Part shown: in pieces, positions 11,849 through 23,800 of the stretch
Layout of the letters: every line of letters begins with the position of its first letter
How positions within the stretch are numbered: the first letter of the stretch is position 1
Assembly: GCA_030549175.1 (NCBI GenBank)
Contig: JAUKUA010000004.1
Location: 1,364,001 to 1,428,000, forward strand
Reading direction: 5' to 3'
DNA length: 64,000 bases
Source: Lasiosphaeris hirsuta
Lineage: Eukaryota > Ascomycota > Sordariomycetes > Sordariales > Lasiosphaeriaceae
The notes under the pieces: generated by a model
What the model was told of the DNA's origin: nothing
Databases searched by the model: none
What the model saw: only the letters and a program-made list of their open reading frames with translations
Program-made: the position numbers and the translations under genes

Positions 11849-13530
11849 CTAAGGAGAAATCCGAATTCCTACCGGCAGGCCCACCTTGGTTCGTAACTTG
11901 GAACAAAACCCCCTCGGCGTCGGCAGGTTATCAAGTGAGTGAACCTCGACCCACTCGTCTATAAGAGCGAGTCTGTTGTCGTCCCGCACCATGAAATTCA
12001 CCCTCCTATGCCTAACGCTGCGCCCGCCCTTCTTAGACCGGACCTCAGCATCCCGCGTGATAATGGCATCGCGCACCCGCAGCTCCTCGGGCGGAGGTAT
12101 TGCTGAGCCATCGAGTGACCGCAGCTCAAACATGGTGCCGTGTTCGAGTTCAATGACACGCTTCCCAACCGAGTACAATAGTGACGCGTTCCACAGGTTC
12201 TCGTAGTCGGCCGACAATGCCGTCAAATATGCAAGGGCCGATATGCGCGTCTCGAGGTCACGGCATTTGATAACGACGAAGTAAAGCGTTGGGAGGTAGC
12301 CCATTTCGAAGATGAACTTGTGCTTGGACGACTCGCCGGGCTTGCGTTGCTTCATCTCCGAGGCAACCACCAGTCTGGCCATCTCAACGATCTGCCGGAA
12401 TAGCGGGAGGTTCTGATCGAATGCCATTTCCGAGTCCTCTGTGCAGGCGGAGATCCAGATCTTGCCGGAGAGGCACTTCATCTGGAGTAGTAGGTATAGC
12501 CCTACAGAATCGGATTTTAGGTTTTCCAGCTTGAAGGTCTCGAAGTTGCGGAGCCACTCGTCCAGCATGTCGTCAAGTCGTTCTCGTTGCTGCAGGGCGA
12601 TGACGTCTGGCGCAGGTTTTGGGAGTCCAGGTGCCGGGGGGTCGCAAGATCGGACAAATCGGATACAGCGGGCTATGAGCAAGTCGATGCGGTACCGCGA
12701 GACGTTGAAACTGTTGTGGGCGCCTGATATGTCTTCCTCCTCAGCACCGGACAGGCCGGGAATAGTTTCCAGCGTACCGCCAAAGAAGAAGGGAAACGCG
12801 CTCAGTCGCACAAAGGTAGGCAATAGGTATTCTCGCACCCAAGCAGCACCCCCTCCGCTCCGGGCGCTATTGTATATCATGATGCCATGCCGGCAGTGAG
12901 CGATGGCTGCATCCTTGTTCTCGCGGAGGGCCTCGATGCAGACGAACAAGACACAGACAAATAGCACGACGCTCTCATCGCGTGTCTTGGTAAGTTGCTG
13001 TAGGGCTTGGTTGTAGTGTCCCATGGCATAACGGCCCTTGGGGGCTAGGAGGAGATCGCAGGGGGTCTCGCCGATTTGCTCGTAGATACAGCTAATGGCA
13101 ATGACGGCGTGGCGCACGGCAGGCTCCGAGTAGCTAGCCTGGGCCACCATCTTGGTCCAGAAGTCATCTTCGGGGAAGAGGGTGAAACTGGGGGCGATTA
13201 CACGGTGATAGAACTCCAGAGCTCGGCTTTCCTGTGTATTCCGACGACTAGCGATGACCGGCAAAATCGGCTTCTTTCCCAGGAGCTCTAACCATGAGTA
13301 CACCCCAACCTGGGGGGGGTCATAACCATCACACTTCCGACTGGTGCTCGTGCAGCGTTCACAATGCGGCTTCGTCTCGTCACATTTCACCTTTCGTGCT
13401 CTGTACCAGTGCGGTCTCGGATTAGCCCAGACTAGAAAAAGGCATCATCAGGCAATTGTCTCGGCAGACAGCAAACATACTTGCAAGTTAAACATCCAGT
13501 CTTGACCTTTTGCGAGCCCTTCCTCGCCAT
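11849..13530 (-). CDS. Zn2Cys6 transcription factor
   Basis: A 533-residue DNA-binding regulator. The coding sequence is the complement of 13481..13530 joined to 11849..13400. The 80-base intron (donor gtatgt, acceptor gtacag) falls inside the zinc cluster, a common place in fungi. The cluster is complete, with Cys at 13, 16, 23, 30, 33 and 40 (CLTCKARKVKCDETKPHCERC without break). The rest is a helical region resembling the fungal-specific factor domain of the PF11951 type, with SRALEFYHRVIAPSF and a C-terminal WVEVHSL. It lies about 660 bases upstream of xanA in the same orientation, which invites but does not prove a regulatory link. It does not obviously resemble UaY, the known purine-pathway activator. 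Target genes are unknown. Confidence 0.9.
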
Positions 13531-14643
13531 GGCATGGAGAGGGAGCCTGGCCTGGATAAATAGGGGGGGGGGAGAGGAGAGCCAATCACCAAGGTTGTGG
13601 TCCGAGGTGTCCTATGAGACGAGGCCGTTGAATCTGGGAACAGTGGGTGCAAGGTGTCAGGAAAGACGAGCAGGAGAAAGTTTGGGCGGATAGGAGATAC
13701 ACAAATTCATGGCGTGCGTCCGGGTAACACTGGCCGTAATTATCTATGGAAGACATGGCGGCGAGTGCCACTGAGTGCCGCTCTGCCGCCGAATCTCGCT
13801 CTGCCCTCGCATTTCGATTGACGATGTTTCCTCAACAGGGCAGGAACACCGCCTAAAGCGCCTTGGTAGGGAACATGGGGACGCACACCACTTCGTATGC
13901 AGCCCTACCAGGAAGTGGGGCCGAGTGCGAGCGAGCCAGTCGCAACAGGTTCTGTTCTGACAGACCGATGTGATCGACAACTAACAGTTGCGCCACAGGG
14001 CCTAACGCTCTGCTGTTACTGCACTGTCAACTCCGCCCTCCCCCTCATGGCAGTTGAATTTCCTGTCATTTGCCCTCCTAGTGTACCCGACCTATATCAT
14101 GTGCATGATGCAATCCTTCCCAGCGGGAACTCTAGAAGCCGTCATCCAAACTATTATAAATCCTGCCAACCCAGCCGATACACCTCTTGGCATCCCAGGA
14201 CCAAGAATATGGCAGTATACATATCCCGCTCCGCCCTCTCCCCACGCGCTCCGACGTGGGACGCATATCTGTCTCAAGCTGCTGCCTGCGGGTATACCGT
14301 GGTTTCTGGCCTGAACGACCTCGCATATTCGCCTCGGACTCGACGACAGCTCATCAGCTGCTTAACATAGTGTTGATGTTTCCTTTCTTCACCGATGGGT
14401 ACTATCACTCCCGACGACCTTCTGCTAATGTGTCCTGTTTTTCTTCATTGGCCACTCACTTGCTGCCCGTGCATGGGATTAACGAGCAATGGCTGCACTT
14501 GTGTGGCGGTATCAACGACAGGAACGAAAGGCGAAAGTGGTCCAAAATGGCCTCGGCCGAGTTTGCCGATTACCAAGCCAATTGTGCAACCTCCCGAAAA
14601 GGGGGGGAGGAGAACATTCCTCCCTCGAGCCACGAGATCTCCC
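13531..14643. other. Intergenic stretch, no gene seen
   Basis: About 1.1 kb between the start of the Zn2Cys6 gene and the stop of the FSH hydrolase gene. It should contain the regulator's promoter. Open frames on both strands are short, lack family resemblance and overlap one another. Nothing is called. Confidence 0.4.
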
Positions 14644-15524
14644 TTATGAAACCTCCTCCTTCAGCTCCTCCAGCAGCCGCGCAATCGCGTTGGACACCTC
14701 TGTCGAGCGCGGGATATCATGGCCACCGCCGTGGTCGTACGTTTTGCGGTTTTCGCAAAAGTGTGCAAGCTGCACACTAGCTGGCCAGCGCGGGTCCTTG
14801 GCGCCGTAGACGTGTACCGTCGGGATCTGGATGCGCACGTCGGCGGGCATGGCGGTGAAGTCAATACCGAAGACGTCCGACTCGGGGGGCATGACGTTGG
14901 GGTCGTGCACCAGCTCCTTGGTGTTGTCCCACAGTCCCTGGCCCAGCTTGATCTGGTCGAGATTATTGGCCAGGTTGGTCAGCTCGCCCGCGCGCTGCTT
15001 GAGCAGCCGCACCGTCTCATCGTTGATGTCGTGTGCCTTTTGCGAGATGGGAAGCTTCAGGTCTTCGAGCACTGGCAGCGGCAGTCCACCGCAAATGAAA
15101 ATAGCCGCCTTGAACGGCAGCTCCTCCTCGGGCGTCTCGCGGTAGTGGTAGAGGAGGAAGCTGCCGACGAGCGAGCACCCCTGCGAGAAGCAGATGACGG
15201 CGTCGTACGGCCCATTGTCCTCGATGTAGTCGCTCAGCCACTTGTGCGCACCCCGGATTCCGTTGATGGTCGCCTTAGGCCACCAGGTGTAGTGTCCAGA
15301 CTCGAACATGACCTTAATGCCCGGCGCCGGCGCGCAGTGGAACGGCGCATCGACAAAGTCGAATGTGAAGGATTTGTCCAGCTTTGCCCGCAACGCCACT
15401 GTTCTCGAATATTAGCCCCGCGTCCCCTTTTCTCGTTGATGCTTCCCGCGCGCGGATACGGACCGGTTTGTGACTTGAAGATGTAGGCGCTGGTGCCTTG
15501 CCCGTGGAGCCCGAGAATCCTCAT
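14644..15524 (-). CDS. FSH-family serine hydrolase
   Basis: A 271-residue alpha/beta hydrolase of the FSH1 family (PF03959), the same fold used by yeast Fsh1-3 and by fungal polyketide-associated esterases. The coding sequence is the complement of 15464..15524 joined to 14644..15398; the 65-base intron splits the Val codon after FKSQT. The start MRILGLHGQGTS gives the oxyanion-side HG motif. The nucleophile is Ser92 in CFSQGCS, the acid is likely the Asp in YGAKDPRWP, and the His is in YDHGGGHDIPR. There is no signal peptide, so it is probably cytosolic. No biosynthetic genes are beside it, which argues for a housekeeping esterase. The natural substrate is unknown. Confidence 0.88.
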
Positions 15525-16676
15525 CTTGTATTTCTGCTTTGGTCTGGCCTGGCCTGGTGGTTTTTGTCGGGTTGCCCGTTTGTTAAGATACACTATGCAA
15601 TCTATTTACCGAAGCTCTTATTTCTGTTCTCGTCTTGTTTATCGCTCTTGTATCGCTCTTGATGCTGGGAAAACAAAATAATGAAAATTGCATGTGAAAT
15701 CTATGCAACACTACGAAAGTCGGGGTTAAGTACGGGCAGAAAAAAATCAATAAGGCGTCAGGCTGCGACAGCATATGCATGGAGGGACAGTGCGCCGGCA
15801 AATAATAGCTCTGAGTACACTCGGGGTCCGGTTTGGAGAGAGTCCGGAGCTGATAGTGTGTTAGCCAGGAGCCGCCCGCGTCGAACGGGCCAGTTCCGGA
15901 CCGGAGTCCGAACGATGCCAAGGCTAAAGGCCGTGGCGTAGCATCCAAGGCGCGAAAAGAATCCCCCCGAGCTGCTGTTTGTTAGCCGTTCCTCGACACT
16001 TCGGGGGATAAGCACGGCGATACTTTAGCGTCCTTAACTCCTAGTGTAGGCTGATTTTGGAGCCGTTCGCTGCCGATTTGGCAAATTATTATGCGCGGCA
16101 TGTCTTGCTTCGCGCTGTCTCTTTAGTCTGGTCTAGTTCAAAGCGGAAATGTCTCTGTGGCAGTGACTAGTGCCTGACAAGCAACACGAGGGAGGTTATG
16201 TCTGTCAGCGTTTGGCAGCAGAGCGACACCATCACGTTATGCATCCATCTCCTGCACAGGATGAATCCACTGGACAGCGCTGTGCTAGTTGCAGGCCCGA
16301 GGTGAAAGCTATGCTAAGAACAGAACGTTGTTTTCTATTTTTGTCTCCTGACATTACTCTAGGGATTAAGGAGTCAGGCTGTTCCTGTATTTACCCGGCT
16401 CCCGCCTGCTAAAGCCATTTCTAGTGCTACGGCAACCCATCCTCGCTATGGCAGCTAACCCTCACCGCCGCCGCCGCCGCCGTTTCCCTTCTTCCTTTTT
16501 GTTCCCACCGTCATAATATCATAGGAAATCCAAAACCAAGGCTCCAATAGCACAACTCGCTGATGCTTCCGGAAATGTAACACGCAAAGCAAACCACCTC
16601 CGCTAACATTAGTAAAAGCACAAACCCAACATACCGAGGGAGAAAAAAGTCGACAGGTAAGTTAAGATAAGAAATA
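15525..16676. other. Intergenic stretch with a (CCG)6 tract
   Basis: This holds the promoter side of the FSH gene and the 3' side of the next minus-strand gene. A (CCG)6 microsatellite lies at 16465-16482. The open frames are short and show no product. No gene is called. Confidence 0.4.
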
Positions 16677-17600
16677 TCACCTCTTCCCACCCCCCTTGCT
16701 CATAACCGGCTTCATCACCAAATTTCCAATCGCAATCTGCGTTGCCTTTTGCATCATCGTATGCCTCAGTCCGCCCTTGTGTCCCGGGTATTTCTGTTCC
16801 ATGAACGTGTCCACGGCAGCTGCACTGAGAGCAGCAGCCCCAATCTTTGCGCCTTTGGCGCCAATCCAAGGGCTGTCATCGTTGCGCAGCTTGAGCGCCG
16901 CCATAGCCCCCGCCTCGAAACCAATGCGTGCCGCATTCATGAATACGTCGCTGCTGGAGCGACGCTCGGGTGGGTGAGACGGGGCTCGCTTACGGCCGCT
17001 TTTGCTGCCGGAGCGGGACGGCGGCGGGTGGTGCAGGCTTTTAGAACGGCTAGATGAAGGCGGGTAGTGATGGCGGTCGCGGCTAGGACTGCGGTCGCGG
17101 TCATGCCTGCGCTCGCGGCTATGGCCGCGGTCGTGGCCATGGTCTTCGCGGCGGTGGGAGGAGCGTCCACCATGCGAGGCGGACGGCGTGGGCGGCGTGG
17201 ACGATGCTCGACGGCGATTACCAGGCCTCTCGCCGTGCTGGCTGTGGCGATGGTGGTCCGAGGCTTTACGGTAGTAATCGTCTACCGAGGGGGCCCTAGA
17301 GCGATGGCTAACGATGGAGCCGGATTCGGCACCAGACCGCGGGACCCGGCCCCGGTGCCGGTAGTCGTCGTTGCTATCATCTTCGGGAAAGTAGCTGTTG
17401 GGACTAGGACGGTGGTATGATTGTAGTTGGTCGAGATTCGGTCGTCGTCCAGAGGCGGCCCTGCCGCTCACCGATCCTCTATGGCCCCCACCAGCCGCCC
17501 TTGAAGGGCTAGCATGGCGGTCGCCATAGTCGGAGTCGGAGTCGGAGTCATTGCTGGAATATGATGTTCTCGACCGGTGCCGCATAGGTATGGTTGACAT
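16677..17600 (-). CDS. Ser/Arg/His-rich protein with conserved Gly/Ala-rich C-terminus
   Basis: A single-exon 307-residue protein starting at the ATG 17600..17598. Residues 1 to about 215 are disordered-looking: Ser/Asp repeats near the N-terminus, then a long stretch of Arg, His, Ser and Asp (HDRDRSPSRDRHHYPPSSSR) that resembles RS domains. The last 90 residues differ sharply. They are Ala/Gly-rich and mildly hydrophobic (ARIGFEAGAMAALKL, GAKIGAAALSAAAVDTFME) and end in a basic tail. The C-terminal block looks like a conserved fungal module of unknown function. There is no RRM, so it is not a classical SR splicing factor. It may be nuclear or may bind membranes through the C-terminal helices; neither is shown. 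Confidence 0.75.
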   Translation of the reverse strand: MSTIPMRHRSRTSYSSNDSDSDSDYGDRHASPSRAAGGGHRGSVSGRAASGRRPNLDQLQSYHRPSPNSYFPEDDSNDDYRHRGRVPRSGAESGSIVSHRSRAPSVDDYYRKASDHHRHSQHGERPGNRRRASSTPPTPSASHGGRSSHRREDHGHDRGHSRERRHDRDRSPSRDRHHYPPSSSRSKSLHHPPPSRSGSKSGRKRAPSHPPERRSSSDVFMNAARIGFEAGAMAALKLRNDDSPWIGAKGAKIGAAALSAAAVDTFMEQKYPGHKGGLRHTMMQKATQIAIGNLVMKPVMSKGGGKR

Positions 17601-18531
17601 TTGATATGTGGCTTGGCCGGCAAAAAAAGGGTTTAGCCAAAGAGAGTGCAGTTAAACTAAGTGTCCTAACACCTGTGAAGATGAACAACAAAGTTGCCTT
17701 GTCCGGTCATCATTGGAGATATACCTCAGAACCCTAGCCAGTTGCGATGACCCTCGCGAGTCGTGTACAAGCGCGATTGCTAAACGTTAGTTCGGCTGCG
17801 CGGGAACTCAGCAAGCTTTTTGGCTCCATAGCCACTTCGTCACTGCTGTCGATCCTTCCGGAGCCATTGGCCCGCGAGAATAGTGAGACGCGAGTAGGGT
17901 CCAGGCGTGTCTCTGACAGCCCCGGGCCCGATGTCATAGTGCAGGAACCCCTCTTCTCTTGGTCGCGAACTTGGTTTTTTGATGAGGGGTAGCTTCCACA
18001 CTGCGCAAAGGCCAACCAACAACGATCTTTTGAACCGTTCTAGGCGTTGTTCCGACCCCCATTACACCCCTGACATCACCATGCCGAAAGCAGTCGTGCG
18101 ATACACTAGGCGTCCGAGGCCAGGATGGGCCTTACATCCATTAGTTGGTGTATTCGCGTGTTCCCGATCTGAGATCGCGGGATGGGCCCAGACACTCCAA
18201 CGGACCACCGCTCTTTTGACGTCAGTGTTTGACAGCGAGACAACAATGCAGGCTAACCCCTTTTCTCCTTGCGGAAGACAACCTCCAAGAAACAGGCGCT
18301 TCAAAGTTCAACTCTTCGTGGTCTGCACCGGCAGCCTATGAGGGAGCGGTCAACTCTCCCGGTCTCCTTAATATTTCTCAATTAAGATGGCCTTGTACCA
18401 AGACTTGACGCACCTGGGCTCTTTATCATCTATTGGCCTCCGGATGCTGTTCTTGCTAAATCTGCGGGTACGCTGCCATTCAACCCCTGTGTCTGAGTGT
18501 GCACAACCCGAGCGTAGCCGCGAGACAAACG
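17601..18531. other. Intergenic stretch, no gene seen
   Basis: About 0.9 kb between the start of the RS-like gene and the end of the membrane-protein pseudogene. It should contain the RS-like gene's promoter. Only short open frames are present. Confidence 0.4.
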
Positions 18532-19616
18532 CTAGGGCATGGCTAGTTGAGTCTCGTTATTGGCACCAGGCTCGCATACAGGAGTGCTCCTGCAAGATGG
18601 TAGCGATAGAATCTCTTCTCCGTCCTCGTGAGTATTCGGTGTCACGAGTTCCAGGGGCTCTAGCGAAGGCCCGTGCAGCGAGGTGCTTAGCTCCTCTCGG
18701 AGGGATGGAGACCTGTATCTCTGCAACTCGGTATTCCTCAGGTTCGGGCCTCGGTAGATGTTGGTCAGTTCGCTGGTACTGCTGGCGCCGACGCGTGATG
18801 TCGGTACTTCGGACGTCCCCGTGCCCGGCTCGTAGAAATCGTTCCGTAGCTGGTGTTTGGGTTCTGCCATCTCTTGAGCATGCTTGCGGTGCCTGTATAT
18901 TAGGGTTGCCATCCCAATTATATCGAGCAGGCCAGCAGCGACGCCGACGACAATCCCAGCAATAGCCCCCGGGGACAAGCCCCCTTCCTGCGGTGCGCTC
19001 ACTGGAAATTGTGCTGCGAACACTATACCTGTAATGGTCACTGTGGGCTGGCTTGCTTATATCGTATCCGCGTCTGAAGGAAGGGGTGGAGGCGTCACGG
19101 TGGTGTCTATTGGGCTGAAGCACGATGTTTGACCTCCAAGGAGGGTGGACCAAGGGGCGTACCCACTATGAATTCGAGATTAAATCCCTGTCATTTCAGT
19201 GTGATTTTCGGTTCGTACCTAGGGCAACATCTACCAGAGGTAGTATAATAACCAGTTGCACAATGGCCTGGAGTTGTTTGCTCGGCCACACAAGCTTGTG
19301 AAGAAATGGCCCCTTGAAGGTGCCTCGGATTGCCGTCGCTGGTTGTCGCTTGGGTTGGTATAAAAGGGCAGCAGCATTGTTTGTTGTTGATACACACAAC
19401 AACAGGAGCATGGTAAACGGTAGCGCCTCCGTCGATGAGCTGGTATTCGGCAGTTGCGCAGTGATGTACCTGGAAATTGTTGCTGCCGCCCGCATATCGA
19501 GCTACACGCAAGTCCGAGGACGGAAAGCTCACAACTCCAGACACCCGCCTTGTTGCCACCACAGAAGTAACATGGGAGCTGGATATCATCAGCCGCTTGA
19601 TCCGCCCCGAAGTCAA
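18532..19616 (-). pseudogene. Broken single-pass cell-surface protein (Mid2/WSC-like architecture)
   Basis: Two exon-like blocks read on the minus strand: about 19616..19219 and 19165..18532, joined by a 53-base intron (donor gtacga, acceptor ttcatag). The first block contains EYQLIDGGATVYHAPVVVC and a Cys-rich end (GYYTTSGRCCP). The second continues GYAPWSTLLGGQTSCF, then a Pro/Thr stretch. It meets an in-frame TAA at 19057-19059, then resumes in the same frame with AQFPVSAPQEGGLSPG, a membrane segment (AIAGIVVGVAAGLL...), a basic stop (YRHRKH) and a cytosolic tail ending at 18532. This is a common fungal plan: extracellular Cys-rich part, one membrane helix, Ser-rich tail. No start codon or signal peptide could be found upstream, where a TGA lies in frame. 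No splice avoids the TAA in phase. Confidence 0.6.
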
Positions 19617-20817
19617 GGAGAGACTGACGCCGTCTCAAGGGCTGTAGGAGGAGAACAAGATCCGGCTCTCGTGTAAGCGGTAGGCATACTAATGCAGTGT
19701 CGGGCCTACCTAGAATTCGGTATTGTATCATCGGCTGCTTGTGGTACCGATGGGGGCGGGGAGGGATCTGTTGAAGCTGGCACTGCCGGGGGCAGGGTCG
19801 TTGGTCCTGCGGGGACAGGTGCGGGCAGATGAAGCAGCTTCGATTATAAGAGGGTCCTGGGTGACAGGAGCAGCTGTTGGTGGTAGCCTTGACTTTGTGA
19901 TGGGCTCAGGCCGAGTGCTTTCCTGAGGCGTGTTTGTTGAGGAGACAATGCGATTCTCAGCATGGGCAGGACGCCTCCTTTCCTCCCCCAAATTGGCATG
20001 GCGAAACGCGGCTACGCCCGCCGATATAGCCATTCTCAACCAAGCAGTCGAACACAAAGGAGTGGTGGTGCTGGCCAGAGTTTTGGAGGACGGCGAAGAC
20101 ACATCGTGCCGGTCTCATATCCTCAAGACTTCTTGAGCACATGGCTTTCGCGCACCCTGGATACCTCGAGGCCAACGCAAGCTTATTTGGTGAGCCATGG
20201 CGCATCGACGATGGTGAAGCCAGACGCCCCTTTATCCCCAGACGAGCCGAAATAGGGTAACCCTAACTTCTTCAACGCCACTTGGAAGAGATTTGGTGGA
20301 GTTTGCCCGACAGCGACACTAGCCGCTTCCGAGTTGCGACAACACAGTGAATAGGACCCCTTTCAGAGACTTTGGGTAACCTGGGCATGAAAACAGTGGG
20401 CTGCATAATGCCCTGAGTACGCAGGCTTCCGATGTGGTGACCATGCACAAAGTGCTGGACGGTACACAAAGCACTCCTCGAAAGCTAATCGTCTGGTGGT
20501 TCAGAGACCGAAGCAAACTCGAGGTGCCAGGGGAGGGAGTGGACCGAAGCGTGCTAAGACAAGGGACGCTTGGGCCACCCGAGTGACATAGAGGGCAGCT
20601 GCAGAGCTCGTGATCAAGCCTACGGGCCGCCAGCGCTTAGCGCCCAGTGCCAATTACATCATGGTTGGGGAACACTGCTCCCTTGGTATTCATTGGCATT
20701 CACGACTTACTCGCCCTTCGATTCGTACAACGGCATTCCGGAGCCCTAATCTGGTCGGCCTGCCTCGGAAATCCGGGAATCCCAAGAGAGATGATGAGCT
20801 GGTGAGCGAGAGATACA
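19617..20817. other. Intergenic stretch upstream of FIG4
   Basis: About 1.2 kb holding the likely lost 5' part of the neighbouring pseudogene and the FIG4 promoter. Open frames exist on both strands around 19728-20255, but none has recognisable sequence or a supported start. No gene is called. Confidence 0.35.
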
Positions 20818-23800
20818 ATGGCCGAAATGTTGGAGGCAGAGCTGGCGAGCGTCAGCACGATTGGCGCAGCAGCATTCGACGCAGCCCCGAGACAAGCTGG
20901 GCCTCCACGACCCGTCGAACCTAAAGAAACCGCGGAACCTATCTTCCCCCTGCTACACAATAATGCGGGCGCCGATCCAGACTCGCTGGCACCTGGCGCA
21001 ACCGTAGCGTCGCGTGCCGGCCCGGGAGCAGCAGCCTTTACCGACGACAACGATGAGGACGAGCCCGCTATCGCCAGACCCTTCCACCGAACCTCCAGCC
21101 CAGACTCGGCAGTCCGCGCTGGCTTCCCCCTCGTCACCATCGAGGACGACGAGGCCCATATTGCTGGCAGCTCCAGTAACGGCGCAATGTCGAGACTAGT
21201 TCACAAGATGCACAAGTTCAGCCTTTACGAGACGGCCAGCCGCTTCTACATTGTCGGCGGTGACATGACCGAGAAGCGCTACCGCATTCTCAAGATTGAC
21301 CGTACTGCCGACGACGCCACCGATCTCAGCATCACCGACGACAAGACTGTCTACACCCAGAAGGACATGAACCAGCTGCTCGATACTATAGACGATGGGA
21401 ACAAGGGGACCGGCGGTCTAAAGCTGCGTTGTACTACCTGGGGTCTGCTGGGGTTTATCAAGTTCACGGGCCCTTGGTACATGCTCCTGATCACCAAGAA
21501 GAGCACTGTCGCCATGATTGGCGGCCACTACGTTTACCAGATTGACGGCACCGATCTCATTCCCCTGACGCCCCCTGGCCTCAAAACGGACCAACGCAAC
21601 ACCGAGGAGTCGCGCTTCCTAGGCATTCTCAACAACTTGGATCTAACCAGGTCATTCTACTACAGCTACTCTTACGACATCACGCGCACGCTCCAGTACA
21701 ACATCACTAGGGAACGGAGCTCTCTGATAAACGGCCAGCCATGCAATGTCGACGACGACTTCAACTCTATGTTTGTATGGAACAACCATCTGCTCCAGCC
21801 AGCCGCCAAGGTCCTCAACGCCCCCTATGACTGGTGCCGACCCGTCATCCATGGATACATCGATCAAGCTGCCGTCTCCATATACGGGAGGACGGTTCAC
21901 ATCACGATCATCGCACGGCGGAGTCGCTTTTTTGCCGGCGCCCGCTTCCTCAAGAGAGGCGCGAACGACCTCGGATATGTAGCTAACGATGTCGAAACGG
22001 AGCAGATCGTGTCTGAGGCACTAACCACGTCCTTTCACGCCCCAGGCCCCAAGTTCTTTGCCAGCCCTGCATATACTTCGTACGTGCAGCATCGCGGTTC
22101 AATCCCGCTGTACTGGACGCAAGATAACACGGGCGTGACGCCCAAACCACCGATCGAGCTTAACCTCGTCGATCCATTCTACACAGCAGCTGCACTTCAC
22201 TTTGATAACCTGTTTGAGCGTTACGGGGCACCCATTTACGTCCTGAACTTGGTCAAGGCACGCGAGCGCACTCCACGTGAGAGTAAGCTGCTTGAAGAAT
22301 ACACGCGCGCCGTTGAGTACCTCAACCAGTTCCTTCCTGCGAAACACAAGATCATACACCGCGCGTGGGATATGTCGCGAGCCGCCAAGAGCCGCGACCA
22401 GGACGTCATAGGCACCCTCGAGAGTATCGCAGAGGATGTTGTGACCACCACTGGGTTTTTCCACAATGGCGATGGCCACACAACACCAATCCGCGTACAA
22501 AACGGCGTCGCGCGTACCAACTGTATCGACTGCCTCGACCGCACCAACGCGGCCCAGTTCGTCATCGGGAAGCGTGCGCTGGGCCATCAGCTGCATGCCC
22601 TTGGTATCCTCGAGGATACAGTCATCAACTACGACACAGACGCTGTCAACCTGTTCACTCACATGTACCATGACCACGGCGATACCATCGCGGTGCAGTA
22701 CGGCGGCTCGCAGTTGGTCAACACCATGGAGACCTATCGGAAGATAAACCAATGGACGAGCCACTCGCGCGACATGATCGAGAGTTTCAAACGCTACTAT
22801 AATAACTCGTTCCTTGATGGCCAGCGCCAAGAGGCTTATAATTTGTTTCTGGGCAATTACATCTTTGCCCTTGGACAGCCTATGTTGTGGGACCTTGCCA
22901 CCGATTACTATTTGCATCATGAAGACCCGCGGATGTGGCTCGAGAAGCGCAAGCGCGACTACATACATTGGTTCACCCCGGAGTTCCTAGAAGAACGCAT
23001 CCTAGTTCCGTACCCTCCTATCGCGGGCGATGTGGTAAACAAGCCCGTGTCGGCCTACGACGACTACTGGCTCGAGTACTACCGGCCTTCGACACTTTCT
23101 TCCTTGCTCAAAATGTTCCCCTTCAAGATGAATTCGACAATCAAATACATTCCCTTCAAGTCCACCCAAGACGGCCGGTATGACCTAAGCCCGTTCCGCG
23201 TCCGCACTGAGGGTGGCGAACCTGAGGTGCCAGACAAGAAAAAGCACAAAAAGGAGGTGACTATCCTTGCCCCGCATGACATTGCTCGCAACTCGTCCGA
23301 CGACGGAGCATCCGCTGTCAACGAGAAGTCCGGCCCTGCCGCCGCTCACGGCCGTGGTATCTCCCTACAGCGCTGGCTAGGTCAGGAAAAGCCAGCGACT
23401 AACGGGGTGCAAGGTATCATGAAGGAGACAGCCATGACGCCCAAAATCACCGATGCCGAGGCGCAGGCCATCAAGACAAAGGGACTCAGCGCACTCGAGA
23501 AGTCTCGGGCCGCGCAGTGGACGTTTACCAAAGTCGTGCACGAGAGTCTCAACCCGACCGTGAGCACAGCCGAGGCTGAGGACTACGCGCGCTACATCAG
23601 CCACCCGCAGAACCTGCCGCTGGTTGTGTCGTCCGAGATTCCCGCAGGCGAGATCGAACCTGAATATCAGGAGTACATCGCCGGCAGCTGGCAGTCTGAT
23701 GGTCTTGACGCCTATGGGTACTCGGCAGCCGTGAATGGCAAGGTTCCGGGTATTTATAATAACCACAACAACCAGCAGCATAATAATCACCTAGGCCATG

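Noticed and set aside
13897..14370. 157-codon plus-strand open frame
   Set aside because: Unrecognised sequence, no neighbouring splice logic, and overlapping frames of similar length on both strands.
14719..15486. 255-codon open frame antisense to the FSH hydrolase
   Set aside because: It mirrors the hydrolase codons; the minus-strand protein has an intact catalytic set and this one has no recognisable sequence.
18387..18965. 192-codon plus-strand open frame opposite the membrane-protein pseudogene
   Set aside because: The minus strand shows a membrane helix, splice signals and a family plan; the plus frame shows nothing.
19728..20102. Possible missing 5' exon of the membrane-protein pseudogene
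   Set aside because: Ser/Pro/Arg-rich with no signal peptide and no splice pair that joins it in phase.
22099..22968. 289-codon open frame antisense to FIG4
   Set aside because: It lies wholly inside the conserved SAC domain coding region and shows no family.
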